Below are positions 1 to 12,019 of a stretch of DNA of 64,000 nucleotides, piece by piece. A program made the position numbers and the translations under genes. The stretch covers positions 267,614,622 through 267,678,621 of the forward strand of contig NC_050096.1 of the NCBI RefSeq assembly GCF_902167145.1. Reading direction: 5' to 3'. The notes below the pieces were generated by a model that ran no database searches, was not told where the DNA came from, and was given only the letters and a program-made list of their open reading frames with translations. Each line of letters starts with the position of its first letter. The first letter of the stretch is position 1. The stretch is from Zea mays (lineage: Eukaryota > Streptophyta > Magnoliopsida > Poales > Poaceae).

Positions 1-97
1 ACCTATGACTTGGTTTGAAATAGACTTGAAAACACATTAGTCATAGCATATAAAAGAGATATGATCAAAGGTATTCAAAATGAGCTATGTGTGCAAG

Positions 98-3000
98 CTA
101 GCAAAAGAAATTTCTAGAATCAAGAATATTGAGCTCATGCCTAAGTCTGGTAAAAGATTGCTCATCAAGTGGCTTGGTAAAGATATCGGCTAATTGATCT
201 TTAGTGTTAATGTAAGAAATCTCGATATCTCCCTTTTGTTGGTGATCCCTAAGAAAATGATACCGAATGGCTATGTGCTTAGTGCGGCTATGCTCGACGG
301 GATTGTCGGCCATTTTGATTGCACTCTCATTATCACATAGCAAAGGGACTTTGGTTAATTTGTAACCGTAGTCCCGCAGGGTTTGCCTCATCCAAAGCAA
401 TTGCGCGCAACAATGTCCTGCGGCAATGTACTCGGCTTCGGCGGTGGAAAGAGCGACCGAATTTTGCTTCTTTGAAGCCCAAGACACCAAGGATCTTCCC
501 AAGAACTGGCAAGTCCCCGATGTGCTCTTCCTATTAATTTTGCACCCCGCCCAATCGGCATCCGAATAACCAATCAAATCAAATGTGGATCCCCGAGGGT
601 ACCAAAGCCCAAACTTAGGTGTGTAAGCCAAATATCTCAAGATTCGTTTTACGGCCGTAAGGTGGGATTCCTTAGGGTCGGATTGGAATCTTGCACACAT
701 GCAAACGGAAAGCATAATGTCCGGTCGAGATGCACATAAATAAAGCAATGAACCAATCATCGACCGGTATACCTTTTGATCCACGGACTTACCTCCCGTG
801 TCGAGGTCGAGATGCCCATTGGTTCCCATGGGAGTCTTGATGGGCTTGGCATCCTTCATTCCAAACTTGGTTAGAATGTCTTGAGTGTACTTCGTTTGGC
901 AAATGAAGGTGCCCTCTTGGAGTTGCTTGACTTGGAATCCTAGAAAATACTTCAACTCCCCCATCATCGACATCTCGAATTTCTATGTCATGATCCTACT
1001 AAACTCTTCACATGTAGACTCGTTAGTAGACCCAAATATAATATCATCAACATAAATTTGGCATACAAACAAGTCATTTTCAAGAGTTTTAGTAAAGAGT
1101 GTAGGATCGGCCTTGCCGACTTTGAAGCCATTAGCAATAAGGAAATCTCTTAGGCATTCATACCATGCTCTTGGGGCTTGCTTGAGCCCATAAAGCGCCT
1201 TAGAGAGCCTATAAACATGGTTAGGGTACTCACTGTCTTCAAAGCCGGGAGGTTGCTCAACATAGACCTCTTCCTTGATCGGTCCATTGAGGAAGGCACT
1301 TTTCACGTCCATTTGATAAAGCTTAAAGCCATGGTAAGTAGCATAGGCTAATAATATGCGAATTGACTCAAGCCTAGCTACGGGTGCATAGGTTTCACCG
1401 AAATCCAAACCTTCGACTTGGGAGTATCCTTTGGCCACAAGTCTAGCTTTGTTCCTTGTCACCACACCATGCTCATCTTGCTTGTTGCGGAAGACCCATT
1501 TGGTTCCTACAACATTTTGGTTAGGACGTGGAACTAAATGCCATACCTCATTCCTAGTGAAGTTGTTGAGCTCCTCTTGCATCGCCACCACCCAATCCGA
1601 ATCTTGAAGTGCTTCCTCTACCCTGTGTGGCTCAATAGAGGAAACAAAAGAGTAATGTTCACAAAAATGAGCAACTCGAGATCTAGTGGTTACCCCCTTA
1701 TGAATATCGCCGAGAATGGTGTCGACGGGGTGATCTCGTTGGATTGCTTGGTGGACTCTTGGGTGTGGCGGTCTTGGTTCTTCCTCATCCTCCTTTTCTT
1801 GATCAATTGCATCTCCCCCTGGATCATTGCCATCATCTTGAGGTGGCTCATCTTCTTGATTTTGCCCTTCATCAACTTGAGCTTCATCCTCATTTTGAGT
1901 TGGTGGAGATGCTTGCTTGGAGGAGGACGGTTGATCTTGTGCATTTGGAGGCTCTTCGGATTCCCTAGGACACACATCCCCAATGGACATGTTCCTTAGC
2001 GCTATGCATGGAGCCTGTTCTTCACCTATCTCATCAAGATCAACTTGCTCTACTTGAGAGCCGTTAGTTTCATCAAACACAACGTCACATGAGACTTCAA
2101 CTAGTCCAGTGGACTTGTTAAAGACCCTATATGCCCTTGTGTTTGAGTCATAACCAAGTAAAAAGCCTTCTACAGTTTTAGGAGCAAATTTAGATTTTCT
2201 ACCTCTTTTAACAAGAATAAAGCATTTGCTACCAAAAACTCTAAAGTATGAAATGTTGGGCTTTTTACCGGTTAGGAGTTCATATGATGTCTTCTTGAGG
2301 ATTCGGTGAAGATATAACCGGTTGATGGCGTAGCAGGCGGTGTTGACCGCTTCGGCCCAAAACCGGTCCGGTGTCTTGTACTCATCAAGCATGGTTCTTG
2401 CCATGTCCAATAGAGTTCGATTCTTCCTCTCCACTACACCATTTTGTTGAGGTGTGTAGGGAGAAGAGAACTCATGCTTGATGCCCTCCTCCTCAAGGAA
2501 GCTTTCAATTTGAGAGTTCTTGAACTCCGTCCCGTTGTCGCTTCTTATTTTCTTGATCCTTAAGGCGAACTCATTTTGAGCCCGTCTCAAGAATCCCTTT
2601 AAGGTCTCTTGGGTTTGAGATTTTTCCTGTAAAAAGAATACCCAAGTGAAGCGAGAATAATCATCCACTATTACAAGACAATACTTACTCCCGCCGATGC
2701 TTATGTAAGCAATCGGGCTGAATAGATCCATGTGGAGTAGCTCAAGCGGCCTGTCGGTCGTCATGATGTTCTTGTGTGGATGATGGACTCCAACTTGCTT
2801 CCCTGCCTGGCATGCGCTACAAATCCTGTCTTTCTCAAAATTAACATTTGTTAATCCTAAAATGTGTTCTCCCTTTAGAAGCTTGTGAAGATTCTTCATC
2901 CCAACATGGGCTAGTCGGCGGTGCCAGAGCCAACCCATGTTAGTCTTAGCAATTAAGCAAGTGTCGAGTTCAGCTCTATCAAAATCTACCAAGTATAGCT

Positions 3001-3345
3001 GACCCTCTAACACTCCTTTAAAAGCTATTGAATCATCACTTCTTCTAAAGACAGTGACACCTATATCAGTAAAAAGACAGTTGTAGCCCATTTGACATAA
3101 TTGGGAAACAGAAAGCAAGTTGTAATCTAAGGAATCAACAAGAAAAACATTGGAAATAGAATGGTCAGGAGATATAGCAATTTTACCAAGTCCTTTGACC
3201 AAACCTTGATTTCCATCCCCGAATGTGATAGCTCGTTGGGGATCTTTGTTTTTCTCATATGAGGAGAACATCCTTTTCTCCCCGGTCATGTGGTTTGTGC
3301 ATCCGCTGTCGAGTATCCAACTTGAGCCCCCGGATGCATAAACTT
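98..3345 (-). pseudogene. pol: Sirevirus 1 pol (protease-integrase-RT-RNase H), split by an in-frame stop
   Basis: The frame opens just after the gag stop, with no ATG at its head, and begins with the protease motif DSG. Next come the GAG-pre-integrase His/Cys region ([17 protein letters not shown]), the integrase core with its D, D and E blocks ([24 protein letters not shown]), the reverse transcriptase with an intact YVDD, and RNase H (SDADWAGC, STAEAEY, CDNESA). A TAG at 983-985 interrupts the RT, a few residues before MSMMGELKYF. Sirevirus 2 has CAG at the same codon, so a single C-to-T change explains the break. The frame continues to the normal stop at 98. This is the retrotransposon replication polyprotein, not a host gene. 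Confidence 0.92.
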
Positions 3346-3356
3346 ACAAAACAAAT

Positions 3357-6047
3357 TTAGTTCTTGACTTTAGGTACCCAAACTGTTTTGGGTCCTTTGG
3401 CATTAGATACAAGAACTTTGGGTACCCAAACACAAGTCTTGGAACCCTTGTGTTTGCCCCCAACAAACTTGGCAACTACCTTGCCGGATTTGTTAGTAAG
3501 CACATAAGAAGCATCAAAAGTTTTAAATGAAATGGCATGATCATTTGATGCATTAGAAGTTTTCTTTCTAGGCAACTTGGCATGGGTTGGTTGCCTAGAG
3601 CTAGATGTCTCACCCTTATACATAAAAGCATGATTAGGGCCAGAGTGAGACTTCCTAGAATGAATTCTCCTAATTTTGCTCTCAGGATAGCCGGCAGGGT
3701 ACAAAATGTAGCCCTCGTTATCCTGAGGCATGGGAGCCTTGCCCTTAACAAAGTTAGACAAATTTTTAGGAGGGGCATTAAGTTTGACATTGTCTCCCCT
3801 TTGGAAGCCAATGCCATCCTTAATGCCCGGGCGTCTCCCATTATAGAGCATACTTCTAGCAAATTTAAATTTTTCATTTTCTAAGTTATGCTCGGCAATT
3901 TTAGCATCTAGTTTTGCTATATGATCATTTTGTTGTTTAATTAAAGCCATATGATCATGAATAGCATCAATATCAACATTTCTACATCTAGTACAAATAG
4001 TGACATGTTCAATGGTAGATGTAGATGGTTTGCAAGAATTAAGTTCAACAATCTTAGCATGAAGTATATCATTCTTATCTCTAAGATCGGCAATTGTAAC
4101 TTTGCAAACATCAAAATCTTTGGTCTTAGCAATCAAATTTTCATTCTCTAATCTAAGGCTAGCAAGAGAAATATTCAATTCATCAATCTTAGCAAGCAAG
4201 TCAACATTATCATCTCTAAGATTGGAATTTGAACCATTACAAACATGTGAATCAACCTTAGCATTTAAAATAGCATTTTCATTCCTAAGGTTGTCAATCA
4301 TCTCACGGCAAGTGCTTAGCTCACTAGATAATTTTTCACATTTTTCTACTTCTAGAGCATAAGCCTTTTTAACCTTAACATGTTTTTTGTTTTCTTTAAT
4401 TAGACAATCCTCTTGGGAATCCAAAAGGTCATCCTTTTCATGAATAGCACTAACCAATTCATTTAATTTTTCCTTTTGAGCTATGTTAAGGTTAGCAAAA
4501 AGGGAACGCAAATTATCCTCCTCATCACTAGCATTATCATCACTAGAAGATTCATATTTAGTGGAGGAGTTAGATTTAACCTTTTTCCTTTTGCCATCCT
4601 TTGCCATGAGGCACTTGTGGCCGACGTTGGGGAAGAGAAGTCCCTTGGTGACGGCGATGTTGGCGGCGTCCTCATCGTCGGAGGAGTCGCTTGAGCTTTC
4701 GTCGGAGTTCCACTCCCGACAAACATGGGCATCACCGCCCTTCTTCTTGTAGTACCTCTTCTTCTCCTTTCGCCTCCCCTTCTTGTCGTCACCTCGGTCA
4801 CTGTCACTAGATATAGGACATTTAGCAATAAAATGACCGGGCTTACCACATTTGTAGCAAACCTTCTTTGAGCGGGACTTGTAGTCTTTCCCCCTCCTTT
4901 GTTTGAGGATTTGGCGGAAGCTCTTGATGACGAGCGCCATCTCCTCATTGTCAAGTTTGGAGGCGTCGATTGGTTGTCGACTTGGAGTAGCCTCCTCCTT
5001 CTTTTCCTCTGTTGCCTTGAATGCAACGGGTTGGGCTTCGGATGGGTCGCCAAGCTCGTTGATTTTCCTCGAGCCTTCTATCATGCACTCAAAACTTACA
5101 AAATGCCCGATAACTTCCTCGGGGGTCATTTTAGTATATCTAGGATTGCCACGAATCAATTGAACTTGAGTGGGATTAAGAAAAATGAGAGATCTTAAAA
5201 TAACATTTACCACTTCGTGGTCGTCCCACTTCTTGCTCCCGAGATTGCGCACTTGGTTCACCAAAGTCTTGAGCCGGTTGTACATGTGTTGTGGCTCCTC
5301 CCCTTTGTGAAGCCGGAACCGATCGAGCTCCCCCTCGATCGTTTCCCGCTTGGTGATCTTGGTGAGCTCATCTCCCTCGTGCGCAGTTTTGAGCACATCC
5401 CAAATCTCCTTGGCGCTCTTCAACCCTTGCACTTTGTTATACTCTTCTCTACTTAAAGAGGCGAGGAGTATCGTTGTCGCTTGAGAGTTGAAGTGCTCGA
5501 TTTGGGCCACCTCATCCTCATCATAGTTCTCATCCCCTATAGATGGTACCTGCGCACCAAACTCAACAACATCCCATATGCTTTTGTGGAGCGAGGTTAG
5601 ATGAAATCGCATTAAATCGCTCCACCTAGCGTAATCTTCACCATCAAAAGTTGGTGGTTTGCCTAATGGGACGGAAAGTAAAGGTGTATGTTTGGAAATG
5701 CGAGGGTAGCGTAGGGGGATCTTACTATACTTCTTGCGCTCTTGGCGCTTAGAAGTGACGGAGGGCGCATCGGAGTCGGAGGTCGATGTTGATGAAGTGT
5801 CGGTCTCGTAGTAGACCACCTTCCTCATTCTCTTGTGCTTGTCACCTTTCCGATGCGGCTTGTGGGAAGAAGATTTTTCCTTCTTCTCTTTGTGGTGAGA
5901 AGAAGATTTCTTCTCCTTCCCTTTGTTGGAGGAGCTCTTCTTCTTCTCCCTCCTTTTGGTGCGGGACTCTTCCGATGAAGTGCTCCCGTGGCTTGTAGTG
6001 GGCTTTTCGCCGGTCTCCATCTCCTTCTTGGCGTGATCTCCCGACAT
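3357..6047 (-). CDS. gag: Sirevirus 1 Gag (long, zinc-knuckle and coiled-coil)
   Basis: This is an intact frame of about 896 codons. The ATG at 6047 is preferred over the GTG just upstream. The N-terminal ~100 residues are very rich in Lys, Ser and Arg. A Copia gag domain follows (PTFDGEDYARWSDLM), then a CCHC zinc knuckle (CYKCGKPGHFIAKC), an acidic serine-rich stretch and a long C-terminal part with heptad-like Leu/Asn/Lys coiled-coil segments. An extended coiled-coil Gag is typical of Sireviruses. Gag packages element RNA into virus-like particles. The stop lies 13 nt before the pol frame opens and pol is in another frame. Confidence 0.9.
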   Translation of the reverse strand: MSGDHAKKEMETGEKPTTSHGSTSSEESRTKRREKKKSSSNKGKEKKSSSHHKEKKEKSSSHKPHRKGDKHKRMRKVVYYETDTSSTSTSDSDAPSVTSKRQERKKYSKIPLRYPRISKHTPLLSVPLGKPPTFDGEDYARWSDLMRFHLTSLHKSIWDVVEFGAQVPSIGDENYDEDEVAQIEHFNSQATTILLASLSREEYNKVQGLKSAKEIWDVLKTAHEGDELTKITKRETIEGELDRFRLHKGEEPQHMYNRLKTLVNQVRNLGSKKWDDHEVVNVILRSLIFLNPTQVQLIRGNPRYTKMTPEEVIGHFVSFECMIEGSRKINELGDPSEAQPVAFKATEEKKEEATPSRQPIDASKLDNEEMALVIKSFRQILKQRRGKDYKSRSKKVCYKCGKPGHFIAKCPISSDSDRGDDKKGRRKEKKRYYKKKGGDAHVCREWNSDESSSDSSDDEDAANIAVTKGLLFPNVGHKCLMAKDGKRKKVKSNSSTKYESSSDDNASDEEDNLRSLFANLNIAQKEKLNELVSAIHEKDDLLDSQEDCLIKENKKHVKVKKAYALEVEKCEKLSSELSTCREMIDNLRNENAILNAKVDSHVCNGSNSNLRDDNVDLLAKIDELNISLASLRLENENLIAKTKDFDVCKVTIADLRDKNDILHAKIVELNSCKPSTSTIEHVTICTRCRNVDIDAIHDHMALIKQQNDHIAKLDAKIAEHNLENEKFKFARSMLYNGRRPGIKDGIGFQRGDNVKLNAPPKNLSNFVKGKAPMPQDNEGYILYPAGYPESKIRRIHSRKSHSGPNHAFMYKGETSSSRQPTHAKLPRKKTSNASNDHAISFKTFDASYVLTNKSGKVVAKFVGGKHKGSKTCVWVPKVLVSNAKGPKTVWVPKVKN

Positions 6048-6080
6048 CACTTCGAGCGGTTAGGCTCTAATGAAGCACCG

Positions 6081-6093
6081 GGCTCCGATACCA
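6081..6093 (-). other. Primer-binding site of Sirevirus 1
   Basis: On the minus strand this reads TGGTATCGGAGCC, two bases inside the 5' LTR end. It matches the usual plant initiator-Met tRNA primer site (TGGTATCAGAGC) with one change. Confidence 0.85.
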
Positions 6094-6095
6094 AT

Positions 6096-7311
6096 TGATA
6101 GTCGCCTAGAGGGGGGGTGAATAGGGCGAAACTGAAATTTACAAATATAACACAACTACAAGCCGGGGTTAGCGTTAGTAATAATAAACGAGTCCGCAAG
6201 AGAGGGCGCAAAACAAATCCCAAGCGAAAAGGCAAGTGAGACACGGAGATTTGTTTTACCGAGGTTCGGTTCTTGCAAACCTACTCCCCGTTGAGGAGGC
6301 CACAAAGGCCGGGTCTCTTTCAACCCTTCCCTCTCTCAAACGGTCCCTCGGACCGAGTGAGCTTCTCTTCTCTAATCAAAGCCGGGAACAAAACTTCCCC
6401 GCAAGGGCCACCACACAATTGGTGCCTCTTGCCTTGATTACAATGGAGTTGTGATCTCAAGAACAAGTGAGAAAGAAAAGAAGCAATCCAAGCGCAAGAG
6501 CTCAAATGAACACGGCAAATCACTCTCACTAGTCACTAGGGCTTTGTGTGGAATTGGAGAGGATTTGATCTCTTTAGTGTGTCTAGAATTGAATGCTAGA
6601 GCTCTTGTAGTAGTTGAGAAGTGGAAAACTTGGATGCAATGAATGGTGGGTGGTTGGGGTATTTATAGCCCCAACCACCAAACTTGACCGTTGGCTGGAG
6701 GTGTCTGCACGATGGCGCACCGGACAGTCCGGTGCACACCGGACAGTCCGGTGCCCCTGCCACGTCATCACTGCCGTTGGATTCTGACCGTTGGAGCTTC
6801 TGACTTGTGGGCCCGCCTGGGTGTCCGGTGCACACCGGACATGTACTGTTTGATGTCCGGTGCACCGGTATGGGCGTTCCTGACGTCTGCGCGCGCTGCG
6901 CGCGCATTAAATGCAGCGCAGGGAGCCGTTGGCGCCGCAGGGAGCCGTTGCTCCGCTGGCACACCGGACAGTCCGGTGCACACCGGACATTCCGGTGAAT
7001 TATAGCGCGCCGGCTTCCGAGAAATCCCGAGGGCGAAGAGTTTGAGTCTGAGTCCCCTGGTGCACCGGACAGGTACTGTTCACTGTCCGGTGGCACACCG
7101 GACAGTCCGGTGCGCCAGACCAGGGGTGCCCTCGGTTGCCCCTTTGCTCCTTTATTGAATCCAAAACTTGGTCTTTTTATTGGCTGAGTGTGAACATTTT
7201 ACACCTGTATAATCTATATACTTGGGCAAACTAGTTAGTCCAAAGATTTGTGTTGGGCAATTCAACCACCAAAATTATTTAGGAACTAGGTGTAAGCCTA
7301 ATTCCCTTTCA
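6096..7311 (-). repeat. 5' LTR of Sirevirus 1 (about 1.2 kb)
   Basis: On the plus strand the LTR runs from TGATAGTCGCC to CCCTTTCA, giving TG...CA ends. Read on the minus strand, a TATA-like GGCTATAAATACC lies at about 6658-6671. Between about 6715 and 7115 there are several copies of the palindromic core CACCGGACNGTCCGGTG, a feature described for Sirevirus LTRs. The bases flanking the outer end are GCAGG; the matching target-site copy lies off the window. Confidence 0.9.
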
Positions 7312-9228
7312 GCAGGCACCCAATCCTTACGTATTCCATACAGCTTATCCAGAGTACTGTTATCATGCAGATCAAAATCTTCAAGTAGCATTGACCATGC
7401 AGTCTCAAACTCCAACTCAGTCAAAGGATGATGTATTATAGATTGAAACCGTGTCTTAAAGTCCATTTCCTCAAATCTTGCATACAACTCGTTTAGAAAA
7501 AGCATATACCTATTTTGCACATGCCATAGACATAAACGATGTATTGTGTGTGGGAAAACCCTCTCGAGGGCTACTGGCATTGCAGGATCTTGATCTGCAA
7601 ACATATATGACACAATTGTACGAATCTTATTCCATGTTATATAAAGAAAATAATATCTAATTTAAGCCATAGTTGATGTATATACATTTAATTCATTATT
7701 ATCAGTCGTACCTGTCAGCATCACTCGTGGCCCTTCGGTTCCCATGCATGTTTTGAAGGCGTTGAATACCCATTCAAATGTATCAACAGTTTCATCCCCC
7801 AACAATGCGAAAGCAAATATAGTGCAATGTAGGTGGTGATTTGAACCAACAAACATACCTAGTGGTTTTTCATACAGATTAGTCTTATGTGTTGTGTCAA
7901 ATGTAACCGCATCACCAAAATCAATGTAATCCCCTTGCTGGCTTGCATGTGACCAAAATATGCTTAAAATCTTGCCTTCTTTATCCAATTGGAAGTCAGA
8001 GAAAAATTGTGGATTATCCTTTTTGCAGGATGCAAAAAAGGATAGTAGCTTTGCCACATCATTTGCATTTCTTTCTCGTTGCTTTGCCTTTTTCCTGAAA
8101 TTATTGTGAAAAGTTAGCATTAGGCAGAAACAACAACCAGCATATATCATTTATGTATATCAATCGGAACATATCATAAACTTACAGGTTATACATGTCC
8201 TGTGCTGTTACAGGCACACTCTCAGGACCACCGTGCATTTCTGATACATAATCCATAATACAATGTTGCGGGATTCGACTCTCTTGCATTGAACTTATGA
8301 ACTCCATGTATTCAGGATCATGCGTCTTGTTGCATTGTAATTGATTCTTTTCGGTATCCTTTTTAAAAAATTCATGATTATGATCCAAGTGCAACAGATC
8401 AATACGCACTGATATAACTGTCTCTTTTGCATCATCATAAATTTTTTTAAGTTTCATACCGGCCTTGCATTGTGTCCGTTTCGAACTGGTACTACGTACC
8501 TTTAGGTTTGATATTCCCCTTACTGATCTTTTGCCTTCCATCGAGCAATTCAACCACTTACAATTTTTCCGTTCCCTATACTTTTTCAATGGAAATCCAA
8601 CTTCATATGCATACCTACTATAAAATTTATATGCTTCATCCACCCCACTGAATGTCATACCAACTTTAGGTACTAATCTCGGATCAATTGTAACTTCCTG
8701 TGCAGAAAATATAAATTGTATCATCTATGGTACCCTACATATTTTTATGTTGTATGTAGATCATAACAATTTTCAGCCAAAAGTTTCACAGTGTATGCAC
8801 AATATAAATACTGAATGTCACACCATCTCTAGCTGCCTTATACTGTATACAATTCAACGTACAATACTGAAAATTCAAATCAGTTCAATATTACTTACAT
8901 GTCTCTGCAGAATCACTGGTGTGTCCTGTTCATGATCACCAATAGTACGCATAGTATTAAGGTGCTGTCCTCCTTCAGTTACTGTCATCCTTGATGCCTC
9001 AAATATGGTCTGTTCATCAACCCCTGGGGCCCTCAAAGCTGCCGGTGGAGTAATTGCGTCTACAGCAGTAGCTGATTCTGTATGCGTAATTCCATCTGAC
9101 GCTAACTCGTACCCTCCTTGTTCTTCTTCCTGCACCATTGTTACGATATCCAAGCATTGATTTTGTCTATGAACAGACGTCGGCGTCGCATACTCACTTA
9201 TGGTCTTGTTTCCCCATGGCGCCGCCAT
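7312..9228 (-). pseudogene. FAR1-RELATED SEQUENCE (FRS) family gene, interrupted by Sirevirus 1
   Basis: Four exons can be joined by phase: 9228-8899 (ATG at 9228; another in-frame ATG at 9240), 8697-8186, 8094-7712 and 7594 down to 7312. The donors GTAAGTAA, GTAAGTTT and GTACGACT and the acceptors TGCACAG, ATTTCAG and TTTGCAG fit the phases exactly. Exon 2 encodes a FAR1 DNA-binding domain (FSGVDEAYKFYSRYA, then Cys residues and HNHE). Exons 3-4 encode a MULE-type transposase core (VTFDTTHKTN, HHLHCTIFAFALL, DETVDTFEWV, TDQDPAM, HRLCLWHVQNRY). FAR1/FRS proteins are domesticated Mutator-like transposases acting as transcription factors. The frame stops being FRS-like at the LTR boundary, so the C-terminal part is displaced beyond the left edge. 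It could instead be an uncharacterised MULE transposase, but no terminal inverted repeats were seen. Confidence 0.85.
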
Positions 9229-9240
9229 CTTCCAGATCAA

Positions 9241-11842
<2,602 letters not shown>

Positions 11843-11847
11843 ACAAT

Positions 11848-12012
11848 TGTAGATTGGAATGCAGCGCACCTCTATGGGTTGCCTGCCTCTGATTATATAT
11901 AGATGAAACAGCCGTACATCGAGGTGGTTACAACCGGAGATATTGCCGGAGCTAATCAAGGAGACGCAGCTCCTATACTTGTATATATCTAATATTCCAT
12001 ATATATCTAATA
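11848..12012 (-). repeat. 3' LTR of the Copia element
   Basis: This 165-bp terminal repeat is identical to 16288-16452. It is preceded, on the minus strand, by the polypurine tract at about 12013-12022. Confidence 0.95.
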
Positions 12013-12019
12013 CCCCCCC

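Larger units (their letters stand above)
1..7311 (-). mobile_element. Sirevirus-type Copia LTR retrotransposon 1 (Ji/Opie type), truncated by window edge
   Basis: Read on the minus strand, the order is 5' LTR (7311-6096), primer-binding site, gag, pol, then 3' non-coding sequence running off the left edge. The 3' LTR is outside the window. The long Gag, the LTR start TGAAAGGGAATTAGG, the palindrome-rich LTR and the Copia order (integrase before reverse transcriptase) fit the maize Ji/Opie Sireviruses. The element sits inside exon 4 of a FAR1-like gene, whose coding frame resumes at 7312. Pol carries one nonsense codon, so this copy is probably non-autonomous. The assignment to Ji rather than Opie was not made. 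Confidence 0.93.
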
